The notes under the pieces are model-generated. The model was not told where the DNA came from and made no database searches. It saw only the letters and a list, made by a program, of their open reading frames with translations. Shown here piece after piece: positions 32,731 through 40,435 of a DNA stretch of 64,000 nt; position 1 is the first letter of the stretch, and the number at the start of each line of letters is the position of its first letter. The translations under genes were made by a program, and so were the position numbers. Source of the stretch: CALEMW01 sp035447065 (lineage in GTDB: Bacteria; Krumholzibacteriota; Krumholzibacteriia; LZORAL124-64-63); the NCBI GenBank assembly GCA_035447065.1, contig DAOTGJ010000006.1, positions 1-64,000 on the forward strand. Direction: 5' to 3'.

Positions 32731-33963
32731 TTAGCGGTAGGCGGGGATGCCGGTGAGATCGGCGCCCAGGATCAGCGTGTGGATGTCGTGGGTCCCCTCG
32801 TAGGTGTAGACCGACTCCAGGTTGGCCATGTGGCGGCCCACCGGATGCTCGTCGGTGATGCCGGCGGCTCCCAGCAGCGTGCGGGCCGTACGGGCCACAT
32901 CCAGGGCCATGGCCACGTTGTTGCGCTTGGCCAGGGAGGTCAGCGGCACCTCGTCCACGCCCTGGTCCTTGAGGCGGCCCAGGCGGTGGACCAGGAGCTG
33001 GGCCTTGAGGATCTCCGTGTGCATGGCCACCAGCTTCTCCTGCACCAGCTGGAAGCCGGCCAGGGGGCGGTCGAACTGCTCGCGGCCCTGCACGTAGGCC
33101 AGGGCGCAGTCGAAGCAGTCCTGGGCCGCGCCCACGGCGCCCCAGGCGATGCCGTAGCGGGCCTGGTTGAGGCAGGAGAGGGGCGCCACCAGGCCCTGGG
33201 CGTGGGGCAGGCGCGCGGCATCGGGCAGGCGCACGCCGTCCAGGACCAGCTCGCCGGTGTCGCTGGCGCGCAGGCTCCACTTGCCGCGGATGGACTGGGC
33301 CGAGAAGCCCGGCGTGCCCTTCTCCACCAGGAAGCCCAGCACGCGCTCGGGGCCGCGGGCCCAGACCACGGCAACGTCGGCCTGGGTGGCGTTGGTGATC
33401 CACATCTTGTTGCCCTGGAGGATCCAGCCCTCGCCGTCGCGCACGGCGGTGGTCTCCATGCCGCCGGGGTCGCTGCCGTGGGCGGGCTCGGTCAGGCCGA
33501 AGCAGCCGATGGCGCGGCCCGCCGCCAGCTCCGGCAGCCAGCGCCGCTTCTGCTCCTCGCTGCCGTAGGTGGCGATGGGCCACATGACCAGGCTGCCCTG
33601 CACCGAGGCGAAGCTGCGCAGGCCGCTGTCGCCCCGTTCCAGCTCCTGGCAGATCAGACCGTAGACGGTGGGCGAGAGGCCGGCGCAGCCCGGGCCCTTG
33701 ACCGAGGGGCCCAGCAGCCCCAGGGAGCCCATCTCCAGGCCCAGCTCGCGGGGCAGCACTCCGTCGCGCACGTAGTCGCGGATGTTGGGCAGGAAGGCGC
33801 GGTCCACGAAGGTCCGCACGGAATCGCGGACGGCGCGCTCCTCGTCGCTGAGGGTGGCGTCCAGGCGGTAGTAGTCGTCGGGCCGAGAGACGGGCACGGC
33901 GTCCTCCAGGGGTGATGACAGGGGGGGCGTTCCTTGACCGGTATCCGCGCCCATGATTATCAT
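32731..33963 (-). CDS. Acyl-CoA dehydrogenase, glutaryl-CoA dehydrogenase-like
   Basis: The 410-aa flavoenzyme contains CFGLTEPAHGSDPGGMET and MWITNATQADVAVVWA of the FAD-binding middle domain. Near the C-terminus is YEGTHDIHTLILG, whose Glu389 is the catalytic base position of glutaryl-CoA dehydrogenase. ASVQGSLVMWPIATYGSEEQK also fits that subgroup, which oxidises and decarboxylates glutaryl-CoA to crotonyl-CoA; other short acyl-CoAs cannot be excluded. Three in-frame ATGs lie close together. The one at 33963 has GAGGG 6 nt upstream and is preferred. No electron-transfer flavoprotein genes are nearby. Confidence 0.87.
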   Translation of the reverse strand: MIIMGADTGQGTPPLSSPLEDAVPVSRPDDYYRLDATLSDEERAVRDSVRTFVDRAFLPNIRDYVRDGVLPRELGLEMGSLGLLGPSVKGPGCAGLSPTVYGLICQELERGDSGLRSFASVQGSLVMWPIATYGSEEQKRRWLPELAAGRAIGCFGLTEPAHGSDPGGMETTAVRDGEGWILQGNKMWITNATQADVAVVWARGPERVLGFLVEKGTPGFSAQSIRGKWSLRASDTGELVLDGVRLPDAARLPHAQGLVAPLSCLNQARYGIAWGAVGAAQDCFDCALAYVQGREQFDRPLAGFQLVQEKLVAMHTEILKAQLLVHRLGRLKDQGVDEVPLTSLAKRNNVAMALDVARTARTLLGAAGITDEHPVGRHMANLESVYTYEGTHDIHTLILGADLTGIPAYR

Positions 33964-33998
33964 GACGCCCTCGAGCGTCAACCCCGAGGAGCAGGTGC

Positions 33999-35930
33999 AT
34001 GCGGTGGGTCCGGAGCTGGTTGGGAGCGGTGCTGTGGGCCTTCGGCGCCGCCGGAACGGTGGGCCTGCTGGAGGCCCTGTCCCAGTGGGCGCGCTTCGGT
34101 CCGCCCGACGCCTGGCCCGACGGAGGCGTGTCCACCACCCTGCTGCCCGCCATGGCCCTCTATGGCTGGACGGGCCTGCTGGTGGCCGGCCTGGCCTTCC
34201 TGCTGGTGGCGCCCGCCGTCCGCTTCTTCGTGCGGCCGCGGCTGCTGGCCTTCTCCCTGGCGGTGGGGGCGGCGCTGGCGTTCATCGGGACCATCTATTT
34301 CGGCTATCTGATCCAGGACTCGGCCTTCGATCGCTGGTGGACCGCCCACCTGGGGCCCCTGCTGCTGACCAAGGCGGCGGTGGGCCTGCTGTTGTGGTGG
34401 CCCTGCGCCTGGCTGGTGCGGCGGCTGGCCCTGGCCTTCGGCCCGCGGCCCGGACAGTGGGTCTTCGTGCCCGTGGTGCTGCTGGTGGTGACGTCGGCCC
34501 AGTGGCCGAGCTGGCGTGAGCAGCGCATGGCCGCGCCCATCTCCACCCTCACGCGGCTGACCGAGGACGTGCCGCCGGCCGGCAGCCCCAACGTGCTGAT
34601 CCTCTCCATCGATGCCCTGCGCGCGGACCACGTGGGCTGCCTGGATCCGTCCGCGCCGCCCACCCCGCACCTGGACGCCCTGGCCGCCGCAGGCCGGCGC
34701 TATCCCGAGGCCTGGGGCGTGGCCAGCTGGACCCTGCCCAACGTGGGCACCTTTCTCACGGGCCAGCCCCCGCGCGTGCTGGACGTGGATCGGGGCCGCG
34801 GCCTGCCCGAGTCGGTTCCCACCCTGGCCGAGGTGGCCTGGCGCCACGGCTGGCGCACCGGCGCCGTGGTGACCAATCCGTTCCTGGGCGCCGAGTTCGG
34901 CTTCCGGCGCGGCTTCCAGTTCTTCGACCACGCCATCGTGCTGGAGTCCCTCTCGCCCGCGGACCGCTCCGTGCTGGCGCGGGAGGCCACGCGCTACTGG
35001 GTGAGCAACACGGAGCCGGAGGATGCCGGCGCGGTCATGCCCAAGGCCCTGGCCTGGCTGGACGCCGATCCGCGCGACCGCCCGTTCTTCCTCTGGATCC
35101 ACATCATCGAGCCCCATCTGCCGTACCGCTGGCACGCGTTTCCGGACGATGCGCCCGGCGCGGGGCCGCCGGTGCATCCCCTGGTGATCGACGGCCGCTT
35201 CGAGGCCCTGCAGGAGGCGCGCGACCTGGGCGCCGACGTGCCGCCGGACCTGGCCGCGGCCATCCGCGAGCTCTACCGACGCGAGGTGCGCCAGGCCGAC
35301 CTGATGACGGGCGCCCTGCTGGACGGGCTGCGCGAGCGCGGCCTGCTGGACGACACCCTGGTGGTGGTGCTGGCGGACCACGGGGAGGAGCTCTTCGACC
35401 ACGGGGGCTTCGAGCACGGCCACAGCCTCCTGCCCGAGGTCACCCGCGTGCCGTTGATCGTCAAGCTGCCCGGCGGCCGCGACGCCGGCGTGCTGGCGGC
35501 GGAACCGGCGAGCATCCTGGACCTGGTGCCCAGCATCTGCAGCGAGGCGGGCTGGACGCCGCCGGAGGGATTGCCCGGCCGCCCCGCCCTCTGGCCCGCG
35601 CCCGGCGGCGCCGCGGCTCCGCGGTCCACGCCGCTGGTCCTGGAGAACATGCTCTACGGTCCGGAGCAGCAGGCCTGGTGGGCCTGGCCGTGGTTGAAGG
35701 TGGAGGCCCCCGAGGCCCGTCGCGTGGACTGGTACGACCTGGCCGCCGACCGCCTGGCCCTGGCGCCCCTGGCCGCGCCGCCGCCGGCCGCGGACAGCCT
35801 CAAGGAGAGCCTGCGCGACCTGCTCGACGGCTGGGACGCCGCCGCCGAGGCGGTCAACGCCCACCGCGGCGACGCGGGCGCCGCCATCAGCGATCAGACG
35901 CGGCGGCAGCTGGAGAGCCTGGGCTACTGA
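33999..35930 (+). CDS. Membrane-anchored sulfatase/alkaline-phosphatase-fold hydrolase
   Basis: This 643-aa protein has four to five N-terminal TM helices (residues 8-25, 48-70, 80-103, 119-141 and 154-166) and a large extracytoplasmic domain. NVLILSIDALRADHVGC begins the alkaline-phosphatase fold with metal ligands Asp205 and neighbours. LADHGEELFDHGGFEHGHS carries the second metal set. The nucleophile segment reads SWTLPNVGTFLTG, placing Thr245 where sulfatases have Cys/Ser and Val where they have Arg. That makes formylglycine sulfatase activity unlikely and suggests an LtaS- or phosphoethanolamine-transferase-like role, or a phosphodiesterase. GAGGAG lies 7 nt before the ATG. Confidence 0.8.
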   Translation: MRWVRSWLGAVLWAFGAAGTVGLLEALSQWARFGPPDAWPDGGVSTTLLPAMALYGWTGLLVAGLAFLLVAPAVRFFVRPRLLAFSLAVGAALAFIGTIYFGYLIQDSAFDRWWTAHLGPLLLTKAAVGLLLWWPCAWLVRRLALAFGPRPGQWVFVPVVLLVVTSAQWPSWREQRMAAPISTLTRLTEDVPPAGSPNVLILSIDALRADHVGCLDPSAPPTPHLDALAAAGRRYPEAWGVASWTLPNVGTFLTGQPPRVLDVDRGRGLPESVPTLAEVAWRHGWRTGAVVTNPFLGAEFGFRRGFQFFDHAIVLESLSPADRSVLAREATRYWVSNTEPEDAGAVMPKALAWLDADPRDRPFFLWIHIIEPHLPYRWHAFPDDAPGAGPPVHPLVIDGRFEALQEARDLGADVPPDLAAAIRELYRREVRQADLMTGALLDGLRERGLLDDTLVVVLADHGEELFDHGGFEHGHSLLPEVTRVPLIVKLPGGRDAGVLAAEPASILDLVPSICSEAGWTPPEGLPGRPALWPAPGGAAAPRSTPLVLENMLYGPEQQAWWAWPWLKVEAPEARRVDWYDLAADRLALAPLAAPPPAADSLKESLRDLLDGWDAAAEAVNAHRGDAGAAISDQTRRQLESLGY

Positions 35931-35946
35931 GGGGGGAAGACGCGGA

Positions 35947-35974
35947 CGACCGCCGCCCTGGGGGCCGGCGGTCG
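35947..35974. terminator. Hairpin between convergent genes
   Basis: CGACCGCCG (35947-35955) pairs with CGGCGGTCG (35966-35974) between the sulfatase-fold gene and the convergent NFU gene. No T-run follows, so its terminator role is tentative. Confidence 0.4.
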
Positions 35975-36003
35975 CCTGTTCCGGAGGGGCCGGTGCCGCG
36001 CGG

Positions 36004-36225
36004 TCAGAGCTGCTCGACGGCCTTCACCTCGGGGATGGCGTCGCGCAGGCGCGCCTCGATGCCGTGCTTCAACGTCATCATGGACATGGGGCAGCTGCCG
36101 CAGGCTCCCTTGAGCCGCACCGTGACGATGCCCTCGTGGTAGTCGATGTACTCCACGTCGCCGCCGTCGGCCTGCAGGGCCGGACGCACGCTCTCGAGCA
36201 CTTCCTTGATCCGCTCTTCCATCAT
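36004..36225 (-). CDS. NFU-domain Fe-S cluster scaffold/carrier
   Basis: The 73-aa product is a single NifU C-terminal (NFU) domain. RPALQADGGDVEYIDYHEGIV is the family opening, and GACGSCPMSMMTLKHGIE carries the CxxC that binds a bridging [4Fe-4S] cluster. Such carriers deliver clusters to apo-proteins in the cytoplasm; the Fe-S-rich complex I encoded nearby is a plausible client. Two adjacent ATGs are possible starts, with GAGAGG upstream. It has its own promoter, back to back with that of the phosphatase gene. Confidence 0.92.
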   Translation of the reverse strand: MMEERIKEVLESVRPALQADGGDVEYIDYHEGIVTVRLKGACGSCPMSMMTLKHGIEARLRDAIPEVKAVEQL

Positions 36226-36270
36226 GCAACCTCTCGCGGGTTCGCGGGCCTGGATCGATGTTCTCCGGTC

Positions 36271-36298
36271 ACTCTAACCCAACCTCCGGCGGTGTCAA
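36271..36298 (-). promoter_or_regulatory. Promoter of the NFU gene
   Basis: On the minus strand TTGACA (36298-36293), a 16-bp spacer and TAGAGT (36276-36271) form a strong sigma70 promoter, with a leader of about 40 nt. Confidence 0.65.
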
Positions 36299-36309
36299 CC
36301 AGCCCGTGG

Positions 36310-36338
36310 TTGTCGGGCGCGCCCGCAGCTCCTATGAT
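36310..36338 (+). promoter_or_regulatory. Promoter of the IMPase-nhaC-SAM hydrolase operon
   Basis: TTGTCG (36310-36315), 17 bp and TATGAT (36333-36338) form a strong sigma70-like promoter, with the start expected near 36345. It lies 12 bp from the divergent NFU -35. Confidence 0.7.
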
Positions 36339-36386
36339 GCGCGGCAGCCGTGCCGAGTCCCCGCCGCCGCGAGTCCGAGGAGCGCC

Positions 36387-37223
36387 ATGCCCAGCCCAGT
36401 CCCGTCCCATGAACTCGTGGAGCAGCTCGCCGCCGTGCGCGAGGTGGCCCTGGGCGCCGGCCGTCTGCAGACCGAGGGCCGCCAAGCCATGGGCGCCATC
36501 GACTACAAGGGCGCCACGGACATGGTCACGGACGTGGACCGCCGCGTGGAGGCCTACCTCCTGCGCGAGCTGACCCGCCTGTTTCCGGACGACGGCGTGC
36601 GCGGCGAGGAGGGGACCGCCCAGCCCGGCCGCAGCGGCCGCACCTGGATCGTGGACCCCTTGGACGGCACCACCAACTACGTGCACGGCCACCCCTTCCA
36701 CTGCGTGTCCATCGCCTGCGCCGACGTCGACGGCCCGCTGCTGGGCGCCGTGCACGCCCCGGCCCTGGACGAGATGTTCCTGGCGGTGCGCGACGGCGGC
36801 GCCCGCCTGGAGCGCCCGCGCGACGGCGAAGCGCGGGATCTCCGTCTGGGCGACGGCCCGCCCCTGCAGCGCGCCCTGCTCGCCACCGGCTTCTCCTACC
36901 TCCGCGACGACGTCTGCGCCCTCAACTGCGACGCCATGAAGGCCTTCCTGCTGGCCGGCTGCCACGGCGTGCGCCGCGCGGGCAGCGCCGCCCTGGACCT
37001 CTGCCACGTGGGGCTGGGTCGTCTGGACGGCTACTGGGAGCTGCGCCTCAACCCCTGGGACTGCGCCGCCGGCGGCCTGGTGGCCCGCGAGGCCGGCGCC
37101 CTGGTCACGGACCTTCACGGCGGCGACGACTGGTTGGAATGGGGCTGGCTCCTGGCCGCCGCCCCCGCCCTCCACGCGCCCATGCTCCAGGTGATCCGGG
37201 AGGTGCTCGGCGATGCCCTCTGA
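36387..37223 (+). CDS. Inositol-1-monophosphatase family phosphatase
   Basis: This 278-aa enzyme of the FIG/IMPase fold has the Mg ligands in RGEEGT (Glu74), WIVDPLDGTTNYVHG (Asp90, Asp93) and NPWDCAAGGLVAREAG. The family dephosphorylates inositol monophosphates, fructose-1,6-bisphosphate, histidinol phosphate or PAP; nothing here separates these. The ATG at 36387 follows GAGGAG by 4 nt and lies about 40 nt after a predicted transcription start. It overlaps the next gene by eleven bases, making a four-gene unit likely. Confidence 0.9.
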   Translation: MPSPVPSHELVEQLAAVREVALGAGRLQTEGRQAMGAIDYKGATDMVTDVDRRVEAYLLRELTRLFPDDGVRGEEGTAQPGRSGRTWIVDPLDGTTNYVHGHPFHCVSIACADVDGPLLGAVHAPALDEMFLAVRDGGARLERPRDGEARDLRLGDGPPLQRALLATGFSYLRDDVCALNCDAMKAFLLAGCHGVRRAGSAALDLCHVGLGRLDGYWELRLNPWDCAAGGLVAREAGALVTDLHGGDDWLEWGWLLAAAPALHAPMLQVIREVLGDAL

Positions 37224-38808
37224 TCCCGGGACCACCGCCGGCTGGCTGTCCGTCCTGCCGCCGCTGATCGCCATCGGCCTGGCCCTGGCCACGCGGCAGG
37301 TCATCCTCTCGCTGCTGCTGGGCGTGTGGGTGGGCCTGACCATCCTGGCCGGCGGCAACCCGCTGACGGCGTTCCTGACCCTGGCCGACACCACCCTGGT
37401 GGACGCCGTGGCGGACCGCTCCCACGCGGCCATCCTGCTCTTCTCCCTCTGCCTGGGCGGCATGGTGGGCGTGCTGGCCCGCTGCGGCGCCGCCGACGGC
37501 GTGGCGCGCCTGCTGGCCTCCCGCCTGCGCGACCGCCGCGGCGCCCAGACCGCCACCGCCGGCCTGGGCCTGGCCATCTTCTTCGACGATTACGCCAACA
37601 CCCTGCTGGTGGGCAACACCATGCGGCCGCTCACGGACCGCCTGCGCGTGTCGCGCGAGAAGCTGGCCTGGCTGGTGGACAGCACCGCGGCGCCGGTGGC
37701 CACCCTGGCGGTCATCTCCACCTGGATCGGCTTCGAGGTGGGCCTCATCCAGGACGCCCTGACGCGCCTGGGCCAGGAGGGCTCCGGCTACCTGTTCTTC
37801 CTGCGCGCGCTGCCCTACAACTTCTACCCGGCGCTGACGCTGGTCTTCGTGTTCCTGATCACCGGCACGGGCCGCGACTTCGGCCCCATGGCGCGGGCCG
37901 AGAAGCGGGCCTGGTCCACCGGGCAGCTCGTGGAGCCCGGCGCCCAGCCGGCCAGCGCCGCGGAGCAGCTCATGGACGCCGACACGCCGCCCGCCTCGCC
38001 CTGGCTCGCGGCCGTGCCCATCCTGGCGGTCATCCTGGTCACGGTGGGCGGGCTGTGGTGGAACGGCCGCGCCGCCCTGCTGGCCGACGGCGCCGCGGGC
38101 TTCGGCCTGCGCGAGATCTTCAACGCGGCCGACAGCCTGGCCGTGCTCATGTGGGCGTCGGTGGGCGGCTCGCTGCTGGCGGGCGCGCTGGCCGCCGCCG
38201 CCACGCCGCTGAGCGTGACGGACACGGCCGCGGCCTGGGTGGACGGCGTGCGGGCCATGGCCATCGCCATGGTCATCCTGGTGCTGGCCTGGTCCCTGGG
38301 CGGCACCTGCGAGGCCCTGGGCACGGGCCCCTGGCTGGTGGACGCGGTGCGGGACCTGCTCTCGGCGCGGCTGCTGCCGGTGATCGTGTTCCTGCTGGCG
38401 TCGCTGGTGAGCTTCGCCACCGGAACGTCCTGGGGCACCATGGCCATCCTGATCCCCATCGTGATCCCCCTGGGGCACGCGCTGCCGGAAGGGGCGGGAT
38501 TGGCGCCGGAGCTGGCCGAGTCCATCCTGCTGGCGTCGGTGAGCGCCGTGCTGGCGGGAGCCGTCTTCGGCGACCACTGCTCGCCCATCTCGGACACCAC
38601 CATCATGAGCAGCATGGCGGCGGGCTCGGACCACGTGGACCACGTGCGCACGCAGATGCCCTATGCGGCCGTGGTGGGCGGCGTGGCCGTGGCCGTGGGC
38701 TACGTGCCGGTGGGCTGGGGGATGAACCCGTGGCTGGCCCTGCTGCTGGGCGCGGCGGTCCTGGCCGCGGTGGTCCGCCTGCTGGGTCGGCCCGTGGAGG
38801 CGCCGTGA
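37213..38808 (+). CDS. NhaC-family antiporter or methionine-type transporter
   Basis: This 531-aa inner-membrane protein has about 12 TM helices and NhaC-superfamily hallmarks: GLAIFFDDYANTLLVGNTM, STAAPVATLAVISTWIGFE, SFATGTSWGTMAILIPIVIP and GDHCSPISDTTIMSS. The superfamily includes Na+/H+ antiporters and also amino-acid carriers such as the predicted methionine transporter MetT. Overlap with a SAM hydrolase gene (GTGA at its stop) makes a methionine- or adenosyl-related substrate worth considering; this is inference from context. The start lies inside the end of the IMPase gene. Confidence 0.85.
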   Translation: MPSDPGTTAGWLSVLPPLIAIGLALATRQVILSLLLGVWVGLTILAGGNPLTAFLTLADTTLVDAVADRSHAAILLFSLCLGGMVGVLARCGAADGVARLLASRLRDRRGAQTATAGLGLAIFFDDYANTLLVGNTMRPLTDRLRVSREKLAWLVDSTAAPVATLAVISTWIGFEVGLIQDALTRLGQEGSGYLFFLRALPYNFYPALTLVFVFLITGTGRDFGPMARAEKRAWSTGQLVEPGAQPASAAEQLMDADTPPASPWLAAVPILAVILVTVGGLWWNGRAALLADGAAGFGLREIFNAADSLAVLMWASVGGSLLAGALAAAATPLSVTDTAAAWVDGVRAMAIAMVILVLAWSLGGTCEALGTGPWLVDAVRDLLSARLLPVIVFLLASLVSFATGTSWGTMAILIPIVIPLGHALPEGAGLAPELAESILLASVSAVLAGAVFGDHCSPISDTTIMSSMAAGSDHVDHVRTQMPYAAVVGGVAVAVGYVPVGWGMNPWLALLLGAAVLAAVVRLLGRPVEAP

Positions 38809-39584
38809 CCGCGCCGGTGGTGCTGCTCACGGACTTCGGTCTGGACGACGTGTACGTGGGCGAGCTCAAGGCCGCCCTGCTGGCCCAGTGGGAGCGCTGG
38901 CCGCGGGAGCGCGGGCGCCCGGCGGTGGTGGACCTGAGCCACGGCGTTCCCGCCGGCGACGTGGCCGCGGGTGCCTGGCTCCTGGAACGGGCGGCGCCGC
39001 GCTTCCCGGCCGGGAGCGTCTTCGTGGCCGTGGTGGACCCCGGCGTGGGCACCGCCCGGCCCGCCGTGGCCGTCCGCGCCCACGGCCGCATCTCCGTGGC
39101 GCCGGGCAACGGCCTGCTGGCTCACCTGGCCGATGCGCCGGACCTGGAGGCGGTGACGCTGGACCCGGGCTTCGCGGCCCGCGCCACCGGCGCCGCGCCC
39201 AGCGCCACCTTCCACGGGCGCGACCTCTTCGCCGTGGCCGCGGCCCACCTGGCCATGGGGGCGCCCCTGCGTCTGGTGGGGGAGCCGGCCCGGGCCGACG
39301 TCCTGGGCGCGCCGCCGCGGCCGGCGCCGGGCCGCGTGGTCTGGATCGACCGCTTCGGCAACGCCGTCTCCGACGTGCCGGCCCCGACGCAGCCCACGGC
39401 GCGCGTGCTCCTGGACGGGCGGCCGGTGGCGGGGCCGTACCGCACCTTCGGCGAAGCGCCGGCCGACGTCCCGTTCTGGTACGCGGGCAGCGGCGGCTGC
39501 GTGGAGTTCGCCGTGCGCGACGCCCACGGCGCCGAGCGCCACGGCTGGCGGTCCGGTCTGGCCGTCGCGGTGGAGATTCCGTAG
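38805..39584 (+). CDS. S-adenosyl-L-methionine hydrolase (adenosine-forming)
   Basis: The 259-aa product matches the DUF62/SAM hydroxide adenosyltransferase family, which splits SAM with water into adenosine and methionine. Visible blocks are VVLLTDFGLDDVYVGELK (Asp10), VVDLSHGVP, VAVVDPGVGTARP, VAPGNGLLAHL, FHGRDLFAVAAAHL and WIDRFGNAVSD, in the order seen in the family. The GTG start overlaps the stop of the NhaC-type transporter gene, so translation is coupled. A halogenase is unlikely because the SAM hydrolase motifs are complete and no halogenase insertion is evident. Confidence 0.88.
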   Translation: MTAPVVLLTDFGLDDVYVGELKAALLAQWERWPRERGRPAVVDLSHGVPAGDVAAGAWLLERAAPRFPAGSVFVAVVDPGVGTARPAVAVRAHGRISVAPGNGLLAHLADAPDLEAVTLDPGFAARATGAAPSATFHGRDLFAVAAAHLAMGAPLRLVGEPARADVLGAPPRPAPGRVVWIDRFGNAVSDVPAPTQPTARVLLDGRPVAGPYRTFGEAPADVPFWYAGSGGCVEFAVRDAHGAERHGWRSGLAVAVEIP

Positions 39585-39624
39585 CTTCAAGGCTCGGGCG
39601 GCGCGGTGCCGCCGAGGAGGTCCC

Positions 39625-40359
39625 ATGCGCGTTCCCAAGTCCGTCATCGTGCTGGCCGGGCTGATGGCCCTGGTTCTGCTGAACGGCTGCAGCCGGCCGC
39701 CCATCGAGTTCCCCTACGCCGACGAGCGCTACACCTATCCCGACGCCGCCCTGGGCGCGGCCCGCGTCCACCTGGGCCAGGTGCGCGACGTGCGCCCGCC
39801 GGAGCAGCGCCAGGGGGAGGGCCGCTTCCTGGGCATCACCTACCCGGCGGACCGCCGCTGGGCGGCGCCGGTGGCCCAGCTCTATCGCGAGGCCCTCACG
39901 CGGGACCTGGTGCAGACCAGCCTCTGCGAGCTCACGGCCCTGCCGGCCCAGGCGGACTACGTGCTGGAGGCGGAGATCGAATCCTTCCACGTGCGCATGA
40001 CCCGCAGCGCCATGAGCTACCTGCTGCCGCCCGCGGCCGGCCTGGTGGGCGGCTTCGCCCTGGGCGACGACACGGGCAGCAGCCTGCGCCGCGCCGCCGT
40101 GCTTTCCGTGGTGGCCTTCGGCGCCCTGCCCATGCCCGCGGACCAGCACGCCGAGGTGCAGGTGCGTCTGCTGCTGCGCGACCGCGCCGGCGAGGTGGTC
40201 TGGGAGCAGACCTGCCTGGGCGAGGTGGACGACCGCGTGGGCGAGGCCGTGACCGCCCGCCGCGACAAGCTCTTCGCCGAGCGCTACCTGCCCCAGGCCG
40301 TGAAGCGGGCCAACGCCTGCCTGCTGGGCCAGCTCCGCCAGTACCTGGTCTCCAACTGA
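39625..40359 (+). CDS. Lipoprotein of unknown function
   Basis: The 244-aa product has a lipoprotein signal (VIVLAGLMALVLLNGC, lipid-modified Cys about residue 22). The mature domain includes VHLGQVRDVRPP and a long strand-rich stretch, with a Gly/Ala/Leu hydrophobic segment (LLPPAAGLVGGFALG, about residues 133-147) that might touch a membrane. The pattern of a short beta domain after the lipobox recalls outer-membrane lipoproteins of unassigned function. GAGGAGG precedes the ATG. It lies 40 bp after the SAM hydrolase gene and is probably the last gene of that operon. Confidence 0.65.
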   Translation: MRVPKSVIVLAGLMALVLLNGCSRPPIEFPYADERYTYPDAALGAARVHLGQVRDVRPPEQRQGEGRFLGITYPADRRWAAPVAQLYREALTRDLVQTSLCELTALPAQADYVLEAEIESFHVRMTRSAMSYLLPPAAGLVGGFALGDDTGSSLRRAAVLSVVAFGALPMPADQHAEVQVRLLLRDRAGEVVWEQTCLGEVDDRVGEAVTARRDKLFAERYLPQAVKRANACLLGQLRQYLVSN

Positions 40360-40374
40360 CGACGCGCACCCCCC

Positions 40375-40417
40375 GACGCACGAACCCCGGTCCTCGCGGG
40401 CCGGGGTTCGCTGCGTC
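40375..40417. terminator. Hairpin terminator between convergent genes
   Basis: GACGCA plus CGAACCCCGG (40375-40390) pairs with CCGGGGTTCG plus TGCGTC (40401-40417), with one bulged C: a 16-bp stem. No long T-run follows. It separates the lipoprotein gene from the convergent PhoH gene. Confidence 0.65.
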
Positions 40418-40435
40418 AGGCGGGGGAGTCGGACC

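Noticed and set aside
33952..33964. CATGATTATCATG inverted repeat at the start of the acyl-CoA dehydrogenase gene
   Set aside because: It is built from two in-frame start codons and is short; no promoter alignment gives it an operator position.
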